NCBI RefSeq assembly: GCF_019097595.1
Contig: NC_080712.1
Coordinates: forward strand, 19,306,146-19,370,145
DNA: 64,000 bases
Direction of reading: 5' to 3'
DNA from: Hemibagrus wyckioides
Taxonomy: Eukaryota > Chordata > Actinopteri > Siluriformes > Bagridae
Shown here: positions 49,047 through 59,600 of the stretch, one piece after another
Layout: each line of letters opens with the position of its first letter
Numbering within the stretch: position 1 is the first letter of the stretch
The notes under the pieces: model-generated
The model's database searches: none
What the model was told of the DNA's origin: nothing
The model's input: only the letters and a program-made list of their open reading frames with translations
Made by a program: the position numbers and the translations under genes

Positions 49047-52000
49047 CTGAAAGACAGAAATAAAAAAAGTTCAGAGGGGTTTTTTTTTGGGCCAGATGTT
49101 ACACGTGAGGTATCTGAATTGGTGAGTGCACATGCCATTCAGAGAACACTAAAAGAAATCAGTATGGAAATAAACCAACATGGAAAAAGAAAGGATAAAT
49201 AACACTGATGTATGATAGGAATAGGGTACAATAAGGTTGAGTTTTAAAGGGTATTGAATAAGTATCCTTTACATACTGTTCCTTCTGAGTTTTAAAGATG
49301 AATGTGAGATGATAGATCCAAATGTCAACATTCATTCTCTGATATTTGCATCTAGAGGAGTTAAACAACTTGAAACATCCAATTTTTAGCTGAGAAAAAG
49401 TATTGGAACGTAGTTTTAACATAAATAAGTCTTAATATTTGGTTGTATATGTCTTGCTTGCATCAAATTGTATCAATTGTTTTGTTGGGTGACCTTAGGT
49501 TAAGGTCTGGCGCTTGACTTGGACGGTCTTCCAATATTTCCCACTCCAATGAAGTGTGTTTTGTTGTCAGTGTATTTTTAAATTTTATTAAATGTATTTC
49601 ACTGTAGATTAGCAGACAGAATGTTTCTGTAGACTTCTGTATTTATTCTGCTGCACCATCATGAGTTACATCATCAATTTAATGAGCCTGTTCCAGAAGC
49701 AGTCATTCAAGCTCAAGCCATAACAGTCCACTGTGATTAACCAATGAGCTCGTATGTTTTAGATCATGATAAGATCCTATCTTTCTGCACACTTTGGCCT
49801 TTGTCACACTGGTGGAGGTTAATCTTGATTTCGGAGAGTTCTGCAGTGTGACCTATCTATTTCTGCTGCCAAAAGTTTCTGTGCACACTGGATTGTAATT
49901 AATTCACCCCTGTCCAGTGGAGGTTGATCGGTAATGTCATTAATTGTTGTATTGGGGTTTCTCTGCTGTTGTTTTCCTTGGCCAACTTGTTCTATGTCTG
50001 ATTGTTAGTACACCAGTGGTTTCTTTTCACTTTCAGGACATTCCAAACTGACATTCCAAACTTTGCACAATGGCTCTGATCAGTTATCTCTCTTTTCTCA
50101 GCTTCAAAATGGCTTGCTTTATTCCCATAGAGAGCTCTCTGTCTTTTCTATGTAGTTTTATCCTTTTTAACAACAAATGTAATCTTCAGAGGTGAAACTC
50201 AGGACTCAAACCAAGAGCAGTTATACTGAGCTATTAACTGTTTAGTCAATCTAACAAGATGCAACAAGAAACATCTGTCAGTTTCATGCTCCGATACTTT
50301 TGATCACTTGAAAAAATGGGTCGGTTCTCAAACAAAACATATGGTTCTTGTTGTTTAACACATTTAGATGTAAATTTCTTCTTTGTAAGTTAATTCTATA
50401 ATAATGATTTCTTATATTCATCTTCTGGTCGCAAACTCAAATGTATTCAGTACATAGTAAAGGTAAAGTCTTGTTGTTCCAATACTTATAGAGGGGATTA
50501 TATGTGCAAGGTTTGATGAGGTCAGTGTACAGTCTGAGATATGAAAACATGCAAACAGAAACAATCCGGACATGCATTCAACTGATCTGAAACACTTTCT
50601 AAAAATGTCACTTATTGATACTGAGTGTGGCGTCTGTAATAGTATACACCGATCAGGCATAACATTATGAGCAGTGACAGGTGAAGTGAATAATACTGAT
50701 GATCTCATCATGGCACCTGTTAGTGGGTGGGATATATTAGGCAGCAAGTGAACATTTTGTCCTCAAAGTTGATGTGTTAGAAGCAGGAAAAATGGACAAG
50801 CGTAAGGATTTGAGCGAGTTTGACAAGGGCCAAATTGTGATGGCTAGACGACTAGATCAGAACATCTCCAAAACTGCAGCTCTTGTGGGGTGTTCCCAGT
50901 CTGCAGTGGTCAATATCTATGTGAACCGGTGACAGGGTCATGGGCGGCCAAGGCTCATTAATGCATGGGGAGCAAAGGCTGGCCCGTGTGATCTGATCCA
51001 ACAGACGAGCTACTGTTGCTCAAATTGCTGAAGAAGTAAATGCTGGTTCTGATAGAAACACAGTGGCTGTTTTAACAGCAGAAAAAAGGGAACCAACACA
51101 AGGCATGTGGTCATAATGGTATGCTTGGTCAGTGTATATCCTGTTTAATAAAACTCCTATATCAGGAAGTCTATTATTAAACAAATCGAGGTATTTTTTA
51201 CTTTTTCTGATTGCTGCCATAGTGACACAGCCACAGTAGTCTTTAAATACAGTAACTATACTGTGGCACACGCGGATATACAGGATATAAGTGCAAAGTG
51301 TTATACTAGCTGTAAGAGCACATGGTCAGTTTAATCAACCTGTGGCTAGAATCTTTGTTTATTTTCTTTTTTGTTTTTCCCCGCCTATTTTTGCTGGGCA
51401 ATACAATGTGGCTGATGTAAACATTCATCCTATTATTTGTGTGGTTTTAGACAGCTGCTGATTTTAATGGAAGTGATATCACTGGGAGATGGAAATCAAC
51501 TCATCATGCACGGATAGTTATTGTTTTTGTTTTGTTTGTTCATTGGTATCTCTGGCACTTTTGTATACTCGTCTGACTTTATAAGACAAAGTGTTGAAAA
51601 CTGAACGGTCAGTACAAAGCCATTTCAGCACAGTCCACATACTAGTCAGTTCTGTCAGGTTTATTACCTTCTTAGATCTCCAACATCTACAGTAGACAGC
51701 CTTATCGCCCAGATCCTCAATATCGAAAGCATGCACCACTTTGGGGTTGTCTTTCTGAAGGTCCAGGTTGACTTTTGGCTTCACGCATTTGGAATTGGAA
51801 AACAGTGTTTTGTGGATCAGGAAGCCGATGGCCACGGCTCCAGCAGTGACGGACAGAGCCGTGATCACTTCACCTGTAAACAACAACAACAACAACAACA
51901 ACTGCGCCGTCAGGGCTTTCTGCAGGTCTCTGGTATATAAAACATGAATAAGCAGCTTTAACCTTTCATCTCGTGACTCGACTTGTTCAGCACATAAAGC

Positions 52001-52265
52001 TAAGGTAACGCCAAATAATATTTCTTTAGTAATATCCCTGATTGTTGCAGTTTAAACTGCAAGTTTTCTACACAAGGCACGTAGACACAATACAGGAGCG
52101 GCTATATGAGCTACATCCAACATGACAGGCTCAGACAGTTAACAATATACTTAAAGATCATTAACAAGGTACCTGTACAGCTACACATGTTACTATATTA
52201 TTTCAATATATATAGCGATATATTATGCAAATGTTACCTTTAGACAAAGTTGGTAAGCTAGTCAT
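48957..52265 (-). CDS. cisd1: CDGSH iron-sulfur domain protein 1 (mitoNEET), complete, three coding exons
   Basis: MitoNEET is a homodimeric outer mitochondrial membrane protein whose cytosolic domain holds a labile 2Fe-2S cluster used in iron and redox homeostasis. Coding exons in transcript order: 52265-52238, 51873-51668, 49046-48957. Phases match and the product is 107 residues (human 108). A membrane anchor ([18 protein letters not shown], about 12-29) is followed by the conserved [20 protein letters not shown] and the cluster motif. Ligands Cys71 and Cys73 (CRCW) and Cys82 and His86 (FPYCDGAH) are all present; the C-terminus is [19 protein letters not shown] rather than CDGSH, and the overall text, favour CISD1 over CISD2. 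The start ATG in exon 1 gives a short N-terminus of the expected size. It sits head to head with DHX57. Confidence 0.95.
49390..50310. mobile_element. MITE-like element in CISD1 intron 2
   Basis: The left end 'gaaaaagtattggaacg' and the reverse complement of the right end 'gatcaaaagtatcggagc' resemble each other and match the '...AAGTATTGGAAC' termini of a fish non-autonomous DNA repeat. About 900 bp of AT-rich, non-coding sequence lies between. Boundaries and class are inferred. Confidence 0.35.
50643..51138 (+). mobile_element. Internally deleted Tc1-like element, family B, in CISD1 intron 2
   Basis: Both termini are kept: left 'tatacaccgatcaggcataa', right (reverse complement) 'tatacactgaccaagcatac'. 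The plus strand encodes the transposase start [20 protein letters not shown] (ATG at 50792) and continues [19 protein letters not shown], a helix-turn-helix, until a stop. After 'gttctgatagaaacacagtg' the text jumps to the 3' end of the family, so most of the catalytic domain is deleted. About 496 bp in total, with intact ends. Such deletion derivatives can become MITEs. Confidence 0.7.
51140..51660. other. CISD1 intron 2, unrecognised part
   Basis: No repeat or exon recognised. The minus 83-codon frame at 51020-51271 partly overlaps the transposon and is chance. Confidence 0.4.
51668..51873 (-). CDS. cisd1: CISD1 coding exon 2
   Basis: Encodes the membrane anchor and the first half of the CDGSH domain up to CRCWRSKK. 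Donor GTAATA; read-through into VINLTEL is intron. The acceptor ACAG is preceded directly by a (GTT)n run, so the microsatellite forms the 3' splice-site tract. Confidence 0.95.
51879..51902 (-). repeat. (GTT)n microsatellite at the CISD1 exon 2 acceptor
   Basis: About seven GTT units on the minus strand end in TTTACAG at the splice site. They take the place of a normal pyrimidine-rich tract. Confidence 0.85.
52238..52265 (-). CDS. cisd1: CISD1 coding exon 1
   Basis: Only 28 coding nucleotides, encoding MTSLPTLSK plus one base, followed by the donor GTAACA. It was identified by joining in phase to exon 2 (Gly10-Glu-Val). It agrees with the short first coding exon of this family. Confidence 0.8.
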
Positions 52266-52324
52266 GACTGTTTCTTGGAATCAAGCACACTAAGAGACTG
52301 CAAACTGTCCTTTCCCAAAGACTA

Positions 52325-52522
52325 ATGACCCATATTTTAAAGCTCCTGCAAACTGTGGGTGGATCATTCAAGCGAATCAATTCTGCAACCAAATGCGCAT
52401 ACGACCCCAGCGCAGTAGATGAATTGAAGTCCCTGGGCTTTCTTTTTCAACAAATCTTCACTAACAAGCGAGCCAAAGTGAGGTTTATGTTTATAGTAAA
52501 TGCAACAAAAAAAACTTTCTGA
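52325..52522 (+). CDS. Unrecognised short open frame in the CISD1/DHX57 spacer
   Basis: A 65-codon plus frame starting MTHILKLLQTVGGSFKR, less AT-rich than its flanks. A good donor context (GCCAAA then GTGAGG, GT at about 52489) lies in phase 0 inside it. If spliced to the DHX57 acceptor at 53229 the frame would continue into the DHX57 ATG, but this may be chance (1 in 3). I do not recognise the protein. It may simply be CISD1 upstream sequence read on the wrong strand. Confidence 0.15.
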   Translation: MTHILKLLQTVGGSFKRINSATKCAYDPSAVDELKSLGFLFQQIFTNKRAKVRFMFIVNATKKTF

Positions 52523-52829
52523 TGTAATTTATATCAAATATTTTTTTACCGCGGTTGAATGCCGTGTTTTCAGTTAAGAATTTGAAGCGGAGAAAAAATG
52601 ATTTTATTCTGACAGATGTGCCAGTGTCAGGATAGTTAGAATGATTTAAATAAACACATCGTCAAACTTAAACACGTATTATAAAAAAAAAATGGCGATA
52701 ATTTACCAATGCTGAAACAACCCAATATATGAGGAACTAAAAGACAGATATTTACAATAAGTGACTTTTATTTTGAATTCTTCATGAATTTCACGTGTGC
52801 ACACCGGAAGCAATGCTAGTGCCGGTGCT

Positions 52830-52894
52830 CAACATTATGCTTCACCCGTCGCATCCGCTGTTCTAGTTTATGAATCTGTTGCTGGATATGATTT
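52830..52894 (+). other. dhx57: Putative non-coding first exon of DHX57
   Basis: A strong donor, ATTT followed by GTAAGT at 52895, lies downstream of the ETS and E-box motifs. The coding exon at 53229 begins with an acceptor (CTGAAAG) only three bases before the ATG, so a 5' UTR exon is required. The left boundary is a guess. Confidence 0.4.
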
Positions 52895-53231
52895 GTAAGT
52901 ATATATTAATATTTCATGTCGCATTTTAAATCTCGATCCAGTTCATTTTGAGTGCTAGTAGATGTTTGGTTGGTGATCGCAGCAAAATGCAGTGTTATGG
53001 TCATGACAGATGGGTTATAATGACTGGATCGAGTGATGGGGTTCCAGTCATTCAGCTACATTCAATATGTATTTTATTCTCACTTTAATAATTATGTCAA
53101 GCCTGTGATTCATGACCAGGTGTCTTAGTAGAGGTAGGACTGGAGAGATCCCTTATATATTATGAAACTGAATTAATGTCTTATTCTCATAAGAGTTAAA
53201 TGTCTCTCTCTCTCTTACTTGCTGAAAGGAC

Positions 53232-53647
53232 ATGAGCGGAAGAAGGAGAGCAAAACCCAACAGGGGTGGAGGACGCTTTAATAAGGGTGGTGGTGGTGGA
53301 GGTGGAGGTGGAGGAGGAGGAGGAAGGAAAGCATTCAGTGGCCTGGATGATGATGATGATTTTTCTCTGAATCTTGGACCAAGTCGCGCCACCAAACCTC
53401 CCTCTAGAGGAAGAGGACGAGGGGCTTTTACAAGTAGAGGCCATGGGGGCAGTAGAGGAAGGGGACGGGGCAGCTTCCAGGGTTTTCCCAGAGATGGCTC
53501 GAGACAGGGTGAGGAAGGACGAGATCAGGGTAGACCTGAAAGGTACAAGCTGCCACTACAGAAGATACACATGACATCAGAAAACCGGCTACAAGTAAAG
53601 GAATTACTGAAAGAACTTCAGAGTCAGGAATATAATACTCCAAACAG
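53232..53647 (+). CDS. dhx57: DHX57 coding exon 1
   Basis: Arg/Gly-rich, probably disordered N-terminus with a 13-glycine run and RGRGRG patches, ending in the conserved [19 protein letters not shown]. The ATG lies three bases after the acceptor at 53228. Donor GTTAGT. Antisense frames over it are shadows. Confidence 0.93.
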
Positions 53648-56600
53648 GTTAGTGGCTATATGGACAGTTTGTATTTATCAATGATAATAGTTAATTTAAT
53701 GGTCATAACTAAAAACCACATGGATTTCAAATCTAAATCGTACCTTGACAACATGAGGCTCATTTATGTTTTTGTTTTTTTCGCTCAGTGGCTCAGAAGA
53801 TGAGGGAGAGGAAGAAGAGGAGGAAGAGTATGATGAGTTGGACCATCGTGAGGAAGGTCAGTTCTGGCTCACTCAGGACGATGGTGTCGGGAGCGCAGAA
53901 GAAGGTGTCTGCGAAGAAGACAATGAGGAAGAAACGTCTGTCAAACCAGAACCTGTTGTTTCCCTCTTTGCCTTAGGCACGCTCTGCAGGTACGCATTGT
54001 CACTGGGCTTTTATTTGTAAAGAGTTTCTCAGTGTATGTGAATATATTAGGATTGTGCATTTGCCATCATCTATATTTTAAACATATAGGATTTGTAAAG
54101 TAATGAGCCCTGAATTCAACCTGCAGTTGAGCAAAATCTTATCTAATCTGTGTCACTGTTAAAGGGACTTTGTCTCATTGCAGGTTTAACATGCTGGACA
54201 GACAGACTTTTAATTCTAATTGTAATAGAATGGCAATAATTGTGCAAGTTTGACGTGTAAAAAGTTTTCATTTGTTTTTTAAACTCATAATTTTCTTTAT
54301 AAACACAAGTACTTAGTACAATGTCAAGTTTTAACTCCTATCATGTACCTATCAAAAAATTCAAAATCGTATGCCAGGACAAGCTGCAATGATAATAAAT
54401 AGCATAGCTTAGTATTATATCTAAAAGTCTGAGTGTGAGGAGATGAACAGCTCTAAGCAGAATTTCCAAGCTGCCACCTTGTTGTTGCTGTCACTCTGCT
54501 ATAATGGTGCTATTATGTTATTCCAAGTTAATATGAACTATGTAAGTGTTTATCCAATTAATTTATTTCCAGGGTGTTAAACAATGGTCTCACGTTTGCT
54601 CGCTAGGTATGGTTTTGACCGTGAACGTAGCAGGCGAGCTCTGGAAGCCGCAGAGAGATTTGGGAAAGGGGAAGTCGGCGCCACACTGGAGTTCCTTCTC
54701 TCTCAAATGTTCACTGAGCGTTTTGGCTCGACTGCTCTCGATATTCAGGTGCCAGACCCGCCATCATATGAGGAATGCATTGCCATGCGCCAGGAGGAGG
54801 CTGTTGCTTTAACCGCCATCTATGGAGAGCGCTTCTGTGAAAGAATCAGTGACCGTGTCTGGACCATTCATCTGGATCTGCTGTGGATGACCGAGCATTG
54901 TAGTAAGACCTCAAAGCTGACTAAGAAAGGCCAAGTGAGAGAGTCTTCATCCACTCAGGTGTGTAAATTCTACTTAAAGGGAGCAGGATGTAAGTTTGGA
55001 AAGCACTGCCATTTCAAACACCAAAGACCAACTGATTCGAGCCATCACAGAGACCTGTGTGGGCTAAGCCAGCCTGGCTTTAGTAGTACTGACTGCCCTG
55101 TTTACCAGCTGGAGGTCCGCTTTCCTCAGGAAAGCCGCTACCCCTTTCAGCCACCGTTAGTTGCCTTCAGTACCACGGATGAAGCGATCTCTAGAGCAGG
55201 ACGACTTAATGTGACAGAATATCTTTTTGGCCAAGCCCTTTCAGCGGCACAAGAGGGCGAACCTGTGGTCTACACCCTCATCTCTTGTCTTGAGGATGAT
55301 GGACCAGTCAGAGAGCTCCTTTCAGCTTCACATCACAAATATAGTGCTCCACCCCCTGTGTTAGCCCCACCCACTATTACTGCACCAAGAATTCGTAGCA
55401 CCTCGGCCAACAGTACGCCAAACAGTACATCAGTTTCTTCTTCGCGATGTACTAACGCAGCACAGAACACCAACCTCACAGTCCTGCATACAGAAGGTAA
55501 GGTATCTGGTGATGATCTGCGATCATGTTCAGTGAAACATTACCTGAGAGTTTTTATGTGTGTAATAGAAACTACCAGTTGATTCGTCTTTTCTGGTGAG
55601 CTAATTCCACATTAATAATATAAACATAACAGTTCTGTAATAATCCACATAAACAAACATTAAACATGGATGATAGTTCATTTCTATAGGCTCACAGAAA
55701 AGGTAGCACAAAAGAACTAAGCCCTTATAAAACCTATTACTGAAATCCAGTAAACTACACTGAACAAAATTATAAATGCAACAGTTTTGTTGGGGTCAGT
55801 ATCTGGTATGACCACCATTTGCCTCACGCAGTGCAACACATCTCCTTCGCATAGAGTTGATCAGGTTGTTGAATTCCACAGGTTGTGGCCTGTGGAATGT
55901 TGGTCCACTCCTCTTCAATGGCTGTACGAAGTAGCTGGATATTGGCAGGAACTGGAACACGCTCTTGTATACGCCGATCCAGAGCATCCCAAACATGCTC
56001 AATGGGTGACATGTCCGGTGAGTATGCTGGCCATGCAAGAACTGGGATGTTTTCAGCTTCCAGGAATTGTGTACAGATCCTTGGGGCTGTGCATTATCAT
56101 GCTGCAACATGAGGTGAATGGCAGAACAATGGGCCTCAGGATCCCGTCACGGTATCTCTGTGCATTCAAAATACCATCAATAAAATGCACCTCTGTTCGT
56201 TGTCCATAATATACGCCTGCCCATACCATAACCTCACCGCCACCATGGGCCACTCGATCCACGAAGTTGACATCAGCAAACCGCTCACCCACACGACGCC
56301 ATACACGCTGTCTGCCATCTGCCCTGTACAGTGAAAACCAGGATTCAAAGTGCCAGATGCCATCGAATGTGAGCATTTGCCCACTCAAGTCGGTTACGAT
56401 GACGAACCGCAGTCAGGTCGAGACCCCGATGAGGACGACGAGCATGTAGATGAGCTTCCCTGAGAAGGTTTCTGACAGTTTGTGCAGAAATTCTTTGGTT
56501 ATGCAAACCGATTGTTGCAGCAGCTGTCCGGGTGGCTGGTCTCAGACAAGCTTGGAGGTGAAGATGCTGGATGTGGAGGTCCTGGGCTGGTGTGGTTACA

Positions 56601-59600
56601 CGTGGTCTGCGGTTGTGAGGCCACTTGGATGTACTGCCAAATTCTCTGAAACACCTTTGGAGACGGCTTATGGTAGAGAAATGAACATTCAATTCACGGG
56701 CAACAGCTCTGGTGGACATTCCTGCCGTCATCATGCCAATTGCACGCTCCCTCAAAACTTGCAACATCTGTGGCATTGAGCTGTGTGATAAAACTGCACA
56801 TTTTAGAGTGGCCTTTTATTGTGGCCAGCCTAAGGCACACCTGTGCAATAATCATGCTGTCTAATCAGCATCTTGATATCCCACACCTGTGAGGTGGATG
56901 GATTACCTCGGCAAAGGAGAAGTGCTCACTAACACAGATTTAGACAGATTTGTGAAAAATATTTGAGAGAAAGAGGCCTTTTGTGTACATAGAAAAAGTC
57001 TTAGATCTTTGAGTTCAGCTCATGAAAAATAGGGGCAAAAACAAAAGTGTTGCGTTTATAATTTTGTTCACTGTAGTTTACTGGATAATAAAATATAGCA
57101 GACGTATGAATAAATAATGCACTAGTCTTTACTAATGTGCTAGATCTTGTTATCTATAACCTGTTTTGAGGTGTGAGTGGATCTTTTGCAACTCTTTCTT
57201 TGTTTTTTGACTAAACATAGTTAATCATAGTTCATTGGGCAGTGGTAGCTCAAGCGTTTAAGGCTCTGGGTCGTTGACCGAAAGATCAGGGTTCATGCCC
57301 CAGCACTGCCAAGCTGCCACTGCTGGGCCCTTGAGCAAGGCCCCCAACCCACCCTGCTCCAGGGGTGCTGTATCATGGCTGACCCTGCACTCTGACCCCA
57401 ACCCCCAAGGATGGGATATGCGAAGAAAGAATTTCACTGTTCAGCAATGTATATGTGACAAATACAGACAACTTAACTTATGATGAAATGGTTTGACTGA
57501 GAGTAAGGATTTGGAAATGTACTTTTGTCAAACTAATTGAGAATAAATGTCATGTTTATTTTCAAATAAAACATTACTGTGGAAATGACAATTAACTACA
57601 ATCATCTAAAATGATCCATAATCCTTTTTTGAAATAATTATCTTTACACAGTTATGTAATAATATTGACAAGCATAACACTGATGACTGAAGGCAAACTT
57701 TATACAGTCATGTGCCAAACAGATGTTTGCATATAGTTCTGCCTACTTAGATCCTGTTTCATCTGCATGATTTTTGAAGGCAGCGTACAGTCAGTAGGGT
57801 TGAGGTAAAGGCTCTGTGCAAAGCACTCGAGATCTTACAATAACATCTTCAGCAAACCTCGCTTTGTGCACAGGTGCATTGTCATGCTGGAACAGGTTCA
57901 GGCCTCTTAGTTCCACTGAAGGGAAACTGTAATGCCACAACATACGAAGACATTATATACAGTTGTGTACTTCCAACATTCTGGCAATAGTTTGGGGAAA
58001 AACCACATATTGGTGTCCATAGATTTATGACCCCACTGTATACAGTGCACAATATCTGTAGTTTTTAACTTTTTCATCTTTTAACTTTTTGAATTTCTGA
58101 TGACGTTTACCTGTGCAATAACAAAATATTGCTATGAAAGTGTTTTACTGAGATTTTGTGCCTAGTAGACATGGGTTTGTGCCTGTATTTTAGCAACATG
58201 ACATATTAATGAAGCACATGCCAAAGCAGGGAACTATTATTGCTATAGCTATTAAAGTGCTGCCTACTAAGACACTGACTCACAGAGCAGCAATATTTAA
58301 AAATAGATGCCTTCTACATCAGACACAACTTTTACTGTAATGTTTGGTCTTATTTTTAGTGTAAGGATAGTTACAATGGTGTGAATATATCTACAATACT
58401 GCATTGTTTGTTGTCTGAAATATATGTACAGAGTATCTGTTTTATGTGTATTACTGTAGGAGATAATCACAACACAGAAGATATCGAAGATGAGCTGGAT
58501 GACGAAGAAGCTGAAGAAAGTGTTCCCATAGAGAATGAGAGCTACGTGAACTTTAGAAAGAGGATGGAGAAAAAAGCTGAGATAAGAGCTGAAGAGGTGC
58601 TGCAAGAGAACAAGAAGCTTTCTAGAGATTTCAGGAAAAAAACGGTAACAGCTTTTACTAGTGATCAGTTATTTTTTATCCACCTCACAAACTCTGATAG
58701 CTAAAGATAAATTTGTATCTATATGCCTGCAACCAGGAAAATACCATCCTGTATATTAAATCTTATGTCTCTGCCAGTCTTCCAGGCGCTATACGTCAAT
58801 GCAGGAGCAGAGGGCAAAGCTGCCTGTGTGGGAGAAAAAACACAACATTCTAGATGCTCTGGAGAAGAATCAGGTTCTTGTGATCAGTGGGATGACTGGG
58901 TATGTTGGAAAATATGACATGTAGTGCCATAGACTTTGTTGCAGTTTTAGAAAGGCTTTTTATGGTGATATGTGTATTATATGTCAGGTGTGGGAAGACA
59001 ACTCAGATCCCTCAGTTTATCCTGGATGACTCTCTGAATGGACGAGCAGAGAACGTAGCCAACATCATATGCACTCAGCCTCGCCGGATCTCTGCAATCG
59101 CCGTGGCAACCAGAGTTGCTCAGGAACGGGCCGAGACTCTAGGCCACTCTACTGGATACCAGATCCGTTTGGAGACTGTCAGAGTAACTATCTCTTTCTC
59201 TTTATATTACTCAGACACACACACACACAAAAGTTCATACCTAGTAGTTATCAGATATATGTGCCATTTAATAAGTTATATAAACTGTGTATGCAAAGTT
59301 GCCAGGGTTGCATATTTTATACAATCAGGCTAGTTCCTGAACCAGATGGTGAAAACAGCAATTATACAGATGTTTTTGGGGGATAAATAAAGTTGTCTGT
59401 CTAACCAAAGATCTTGTTTGAAATCAAATAATCAGAATTAAAATATATCAGAAATGTATGCAAACATTAGCTATGGCAAATAAAAGGAGAGTGAAAGCAC
59501 CATCAGTGTATCTACTATGTTCAGATCATTTCCTAAGCAATGATTGAGAAAAAGAAGACAAATGTGTCTTCCTTATCCAATTCCCAAACTTATGTTATTA

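Larger units (their letters stand above)
52266..53228. promoter_or_regulatory. Bidirectional promoter region between CISD1 and DHX57
   Basis: The two start codons are 967 bp apart on opposite strands. Candidate sites: a YY1-like AAAATGGCG at 52689-52697, an E-box CACGTG at 52792-52797 and an ETS site CCGGAAG at 52804-52810. The last two lie just upstream of a probable non-coding DHX57 exon. A TTTAAAATA motif on the minus strand near 52,335 could place the CISD1 start site near 52,300. All positions of transcription start are inferred. Confidence 0.5.

Noticed and set aside
53153..53643. Minus-strand frames over DHX57 coding exon 1 (poly-Pro, poly-Ser)
   Set aside because: Shadows of the glycine repeat and of the real plus-strand exon.
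56450..56779. 109-codon plus-strand frame in the Tc1 element
   Set aside because: Antisense shadow of the minus-strand transposase.
57235..57300. A real tRNA gene
   Set aside because: A- and B-box-like text is present, but it continues into a SINE body and tail, and no proper cloverleaf was made out.
59069..59386. 105-codon plus frame overlapping DHX57 exon 6
   Set aside because: Wrong frame; the true frame carries motifs I and Ia and joins both neighbours.
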